Shown here: positions 63,801 to 64,000 of the stretch, in pieces
Position numbering within the stretch: position 1 is the stretch's first letter
Layout of the letters: the number at the start of each line of letters is the position of its first letter
Assembly (NCBI GenBank): GCA_022818135.1
Contig: JAFMSR010000013.1
Location: forward strand, 22,404,207-22,468,206
Direction of reading: 5' to 3'
DNA length: 64,000 nucleotides
Source of the DNA: Saxidomus purpurata
Taxonomy: Eukaryota; Mollusca; Bivalvia; Venerida; Veneridae
The notes under the pieces: model-generated
Seen by the model: only the letters and a program-made list of their open reading frames with translations
Databases searched by the model: none
What the model was told of the DNA's origin: nothing
Translations under genes and position numbers: made by a program

Positions 63801-64000
63801 ACTTACAAGCTTATATTTTTAATGTTTACTCGATTGACTTTTTTGTCATAGTAGTAATTGAAAAGAACGTCATTTAAATTAACTTTAATTATTTGCTCCA
63901 AAACTATTATACATTTTTTATTTCAGATGTATATGATTGGAAATGATGCTGAGGTTCGCCCATTCGTACGAATTTGTCAATCGGATTATTCCATGTATTT
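36656..64000 (+). CDS. GABA-B receptor-like class C GPCR, copy B (5' complete, 3' end outside window)
   Basis: Paralogue of copy A on the same strand. Joined exons: 36656-36892, 51312-51449, 53096-53266, 56709-56810, 57434-57499, 57945-58140, 58425-58571, 58951-59112, 59555-59644, 60517-60667, 60998-61112, 61588-61695, 62702-62824, 63927-64000 and beyond. They give 626 residues plus 2 nt with no frame break. Residues 1-26 form a signal peptide with a hydrophobic run around residues 13-23. Residues 28-430 are the Venus-flytrap domain, and TM1-TM4 lie roughly at 454-480, 498-512, 532-552 and 567-586. TM5 starts at the window edge. Pocket residues in GABBR1b terms: W42 (Trp65), S108 (Ser130), S131 (Ser153), Y228 (Tyr250) and W256 (Trp278) are kept. 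His170 is replaced by A148 and Glu349 by V327. Every intron phase matches copy A. The last two exons expected from copy A (TM6-TM7 and tail) lie beyond 64000. Confidence 0.93.
36960..37270 (+). repeat. Dispersed repeat, family member 2
   Basis: Counterpart of 10720-11060; shares 'gcgctatg', 'agatagaccacatca', 'acatgttacaaa', 'catagctta' and 'acggaagataatc' in the same order. It begins about 70 bp into the intron after copy B exon 1. Confidence 0.5.
37706..37921 (-). mobile_element. tRNA-derived SINE, best preserved copy
   Basis: On the minus strand it begins GGCCTTCGTGGTCGAGTGGT (A box), then TAGAGTCGCTGACTTGAAAT, a B box GGTTCGAGCC, and CTGCTACCGACCATG. A CAACAACAAC tail lies at its 3' end (left side). 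It has no acceptor stem partner, so it is not a tRNA gene. Confidence 0.75.
42960..43220. other. CpG-rich patch in copy B intron 1
   Basis: Local rise in G+C with many CpG, including 'actggcgacgcaactcgccg' and 'cgaccgccgccgcagaag'. No reading frame or known element is recognised. It could be a regulatory island or an old GC-rich repeat. Confidence 0.35.
44743..45300 (+). pseudogene. 5'-truncated non-LTR retrotransposon (reverse transcriptase C-terminus)
   Basis: From about 44743 an open frame reads RRHDAISVERGRHNNIQRNE, then a zinc-knuckle-like CKFCNCNMEENEYHFLQIC, and ends EVDL with a stop at 45111. This Cys-x2-Cys...His...Cys tail after an 'RNER' motif is typical of the C-terminus of LINE polyproteins in invertebrates. 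A 3' UTR follows to about 45293, ending 'aataaatgttgttgtttaaa'. The polymerase core is absent and a stop lies just upstream, so this is a dead-on-arrival insertion. Confidence 0.75.
46519..47424 (-). pseudogene. Mariner transposase pseudogene
   Basis: Read on the minus strand. 47424-47182 encodes the N-terminal helix-turn-helix region (EILAEIYRVYGS, CRWKKKF, CRPKTTTGDK). The middle, about 47180-46880, keeps the frame with several stop codons and contains the catalytic motif CDETWVHY at about 46949-46926. 46890-46519 has KKRRPVTSYIHVRLLHDDAP, the second catalytic Asp region. Compared with full mariners, the segment between the two catalytic motifs is shortened and the SPDLAPCDFFLF motif is eroded. 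It cannot produce active transposase. Intact terminal repeats were not identified. Confidence 0.85.
47570..47960 (+). repeat. Bivalve-type 'tgaccaactgacctacttcc' repeat
   Basis: Same phrase family as 17697-18990 ('gcgaggtcacttgaccaact', 'tgaagttaaatcaatgaaat', 'tacagttttgcatatttatt'). Confidence 0.6.
47985..48229. mobile_element. 245-bp Tc1/mariner-type MITE
   Basis: The left end reads CTCAGTTCCAAAAGAAAGTG then TGCACTT. The right complement reads CTCAGTTCCAAAAGAAAAGG then TGCACTT. TA flanks both sides (47983-47984 and 48230-48231). There is no transposase. Confidence 0.75.
51312..51449 (+). CDS. Copy B exon 2: Venus-flytrap, GCS segment
   Basis: 46 codons, phase 0/0, acceptor 'atttcag', donor 'gtttgt'. 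It begins CDPGTSVYRMF, matching SKCDPGQATKYLY of GABBR1 across the junction. LLGGGCSIASEATAQ carries the first pocket serine. The corresponding exon of copy A was not found in 1-5584, so it must lie left of the window. Confidence 0.93.
51450..53095 (+). other. Copy B intron 2
   Basis: 1.6 kb, nothing recognised. Confidence 0.6.
53096..53266 (+). CDS. Copy B exon 3: Venus-flytrap, SYGSSSP segment
   Basis: 57 codons, phase 0/0, acceptor 'aattag', donor 'gtaagt'. It encodes FSYGSSSPILSDRKRFPRFF and continues to NWKKVATINQAMEFFSV. Spacing from the exon 2 serine to the SSS serine is 23 residues, exactly as in GABBR1. The His170 position is Ala. Confidence 0.94.
53267..56708 (+). other. Copy B intron 3
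   Basis: 3.4 kb. The only recognisable element is the tRNA-like fragment at 55585-55665. The open stretch 53778-54050 (minus) carries no known motif. Confidence 0.6.
55585..55665 (-). mobile_element. tRNA-derived fragment (SINE head or tRNA pseudogene)
   Basis: On the minus strand: 'gaattggtcgagtggttcca' (A box) and 'cggacagggttcaaggctca' (B box), about 45 bp apart. The acceptor stem ends do not pair well, so it is not a functional tRNA. Confidence 0.55.
56709..56810 (+). CDS. Copy B exon 4: Venus-flytrap
   Basis: 34 codons, phase 0/0, acceptor 'gaacag', donor 'gtaaag'. It encodes VIDDFVKRVQGTEISIISQE and then IFVNDPLTRVQNLK. Confidence 0.92.
56811..57433 (+). other. Copy B intron 4
   Basis: 623 bp, nothing recognised. 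Its counterpart in copy A is 5.5 kb and full of repeats. Confidence 0.6.
57434..57499 (+). CDS. Copy B exon 5: Venus-flytrap, pocket tyrosine
   Basis: 22 codons, phase 0/0, acceptor 'tattag', donor 'gtaagt'. It encodes KHDARIIMTAMYEDRARAV and ends LCA; Y228 aligns with Tyr250 of GABBR1b. Unlike copy A there is no tandem repeat around its acceptor. Confidence 0.92.
57500..57944 (+). other. Copy B intron 5
   Basis: 445 bp, nothing recognised. A frame stays open from within it into exon 6 but the exon boundary is set by the copy A homology and the 'ggcag' acceptor. Confidence 0.6.
57945..58140 (+). CDS. Copy B exon 6: Venus-flytrap, VWVFVGW segment
   Basis: 196 nt, same length and phase as copy A. 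It encodes AYKVGLFGPKIVWVFVGWF, then an acidic loop with DCTEHEMDLAADG and the potential N-glycosylation site NLT. Acceptor 'ggcag', donor 'gtacgt'. Confidence 0.93.
58425..58571 (+). CDS. Copy B exon 7: Venus-flytrap, YDNIW segment
   Basis: 147 nt. It encodes AKEFDDLYHSYKLYDP, then FEFVSHQCYDNIWAAAIAFN. The GABA-binding Glu of GABBR1, five residues before the Tyr, is V327 here. Acceptor 'ctacag', donor 'gtatag'. Confidence 0.92.
58951..59112 (+). CDS. Copy B exon 8: Venus-flytrap
   Basis: 162 nt. It encodes TLDMFTYADTDINDIIFECM, then MTGVTGKVVFTSGADPNRI and KMERIQG. Acceptor 'tttcag', donor 'gtatac'. Confidence 0.93.
59113..60516 (+). other. Copy B introns 8 and 9 (around exon 9)
   Basis: Introns of 442 and 872 bp. 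The open stretch 59200-59403 shows no known motif. Intron 9 is plain AT-rich sequence. Confidence 0.55.
59555..59644 (+). CDS. Copy B exon 9: end of Venus-flytrap
   Basis: 90 nt, two codons longer than in copy A. It encodes GGERELIGHYRQDMDPNGYF and continues EWIEGAIKWK. Acceptor 'catag', donor 'gtgggg'. The junction codon with exon 10 is Asp. Confidence 0.88.
60517..60667 (+). CDS. Copy B exon 10: linker and TM1
   Basis: 151 nt. The linker GNIPRDSTYVTEEEVKMP is followed by TM1 (LYVTVTTLSAVGICLAVVFL) and FNIINRKN. Acceptor 'tttag', donor 'gtacag'. Confidence 0.93.
60998..61112 (+). CDS. Copy B exon 11: TM2
   Basis: 115 nt. It encodes NVKLSSPNINNIILLGCVLC, then FFKTTEVDSVTVCM. Acceptor 'cacag', donor 'gtaagt', ends phase 0. 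Confidence 0.93.
61113..62701 (+). other. Copy B introns 11 and 12 (around exon 12)
   Basis: Introns of 475 and 1006 bp. No repeat like the copy A minisatellite lies before exon 12; only a short 'ttttgttatcc' duplication is seen at about 61545-61570. Confidence 0.55.
61588..61695 (+). CDS. Copy B exon 12: TM3 and intracellular loop 2
   Basis: 36 codons, phase 0/0. It encodes TRKFLFSLGFTVTFGGLFSK, then TWRVYRIFTNKKLLKR. Where copy A has the TM3 cysteine (VFC), copy B reads KFLF; the cysteine at the end of exon 11 (VCM, as in VCR of copy A) may be the one that pairs with loop 2 instead. Acceptor 'tttcag', donor 'gtaaaa'. Confidence 0.93.
62702..62824 (+). CDS. Copy B exon 13: TM4 (GC donor)
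   Basis: 41 codons, phase 0/0. It encodes TIKDYQLLAIIGGLVGLVLI and continues through MWTIIGGHEVIVKELEKE. The donor is gcaagt, a GC-AG intron, as in copy A. The Trp-x-x-x-x-Pro motif of the family (WEAIAP in copy A) is WTIIGG here, so the Pro is lost. Confidence 0.92.
62825..63926 (+). other. Copy B intron 13 (GC-AG)
   Basis: 1.1 kb beginning gcaagt and ending tttcag. The open stretches at 63314-63508 and 63593-63877 carry no recognisable domain. Confidence 0.6.
63927..64000 (+). CDS. Copy B exon 14 (partial): extracellular loop 2
   Basis: 74 nt to the window edge after acceptor 'tttcag'. It reads MYMIGNDAEVRPFVRICQSD and continues YSMY, aligned with copy A exon 14. TM5 continues outside the window. 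Confidence 0.9.
   Translation, partial: MYMIGNDAEVRPFVRICQSDYSMY

Noticed and set aside
63593..63877. 94-codon open frame in copy B intron 13
   Set aside because: No recognised domain and no match to copy A at this place; it is likely chance or part of an unidentified repeat.
1..64000. CRISPR arrays, bacterial operons, phage or viral genes
   Set aside because: None of the expected repeat-spacer structure or dense coding was seen; the window is intron-rich animal DNA.

Overview
This 64 kb window is AT-rich, intron-bearing, repeat-rich eukaryotic DNA. It looks like a mollusc, most likely a bivalve. That assignment is inferred from dispersed repeats built on phrases such as 'tgacctactgacttactttc' and 'ctcacctga', from tRNA-derived SINEs, and from many short TIR elements. 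No species can be named from the sequence alone. There are no rRNA genes, functional tRNA genes, CRISPR arrays or bacterial-style operons.

The only convincing protein-coding content is a head-to-tail pair of paralogous class C GPCR genes of the GABA-B receptor type, both on the + strand. Copy A enters from the left edge: its first one or two exons lie upstream, and 14 coding exons are visible from 5585 to the stop codon at 27127. Copy B starts at 36656 with a signal-peptide exon and runs off the right edge at 64000 inside its 14th coding exon. Each encodes an extracellular Venus-flytrap domain followed by seven membrane segments. Corresponding exons have identical lengths (except exon 9, 84 versus 90 nt) and identical intron phases, so the pair arose by duplication of a whole gene. 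Exons were found by translating across splice sites; most single-frame ORFs in the window are noise.

Layout: 1-5584, upstream intron of copy A; 5585-27127, copy A with introns loaded with repeats; 27128-36655, about 9.5 kb of intergenic DNA with MITEs, a 26-bp minisatellite, a messy tandem repeat and a palindrome; 36656-64000, copy B, whose 14.4 kb first intron holds a LINE 3' fragment, a dead mariner transposase and a TA-flanked MITE.

The most interesting biology is in the receptors. The extracellular domain resembles the ligand-binding GABBR1 subunit, but the membrane bundle reads more like the G-protein-coupling GABBR2 subunit. Two pocket residues that hold GABA in GABBR1 (His and Glu) are replaced in both copies, while the Trp, Ser, Ser, Tyr and Trp positions are kept. 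Copy A ends in a tail of about 47 residues with no evident coiled coil. Together these features suggest a divergent receptor subfamily with altered ligand specificity and perhaps without the usual obligate GB1/GB2 pairing. At three places in copy A, tandem repeats carry copies of a 3' splice site next to the real exon.
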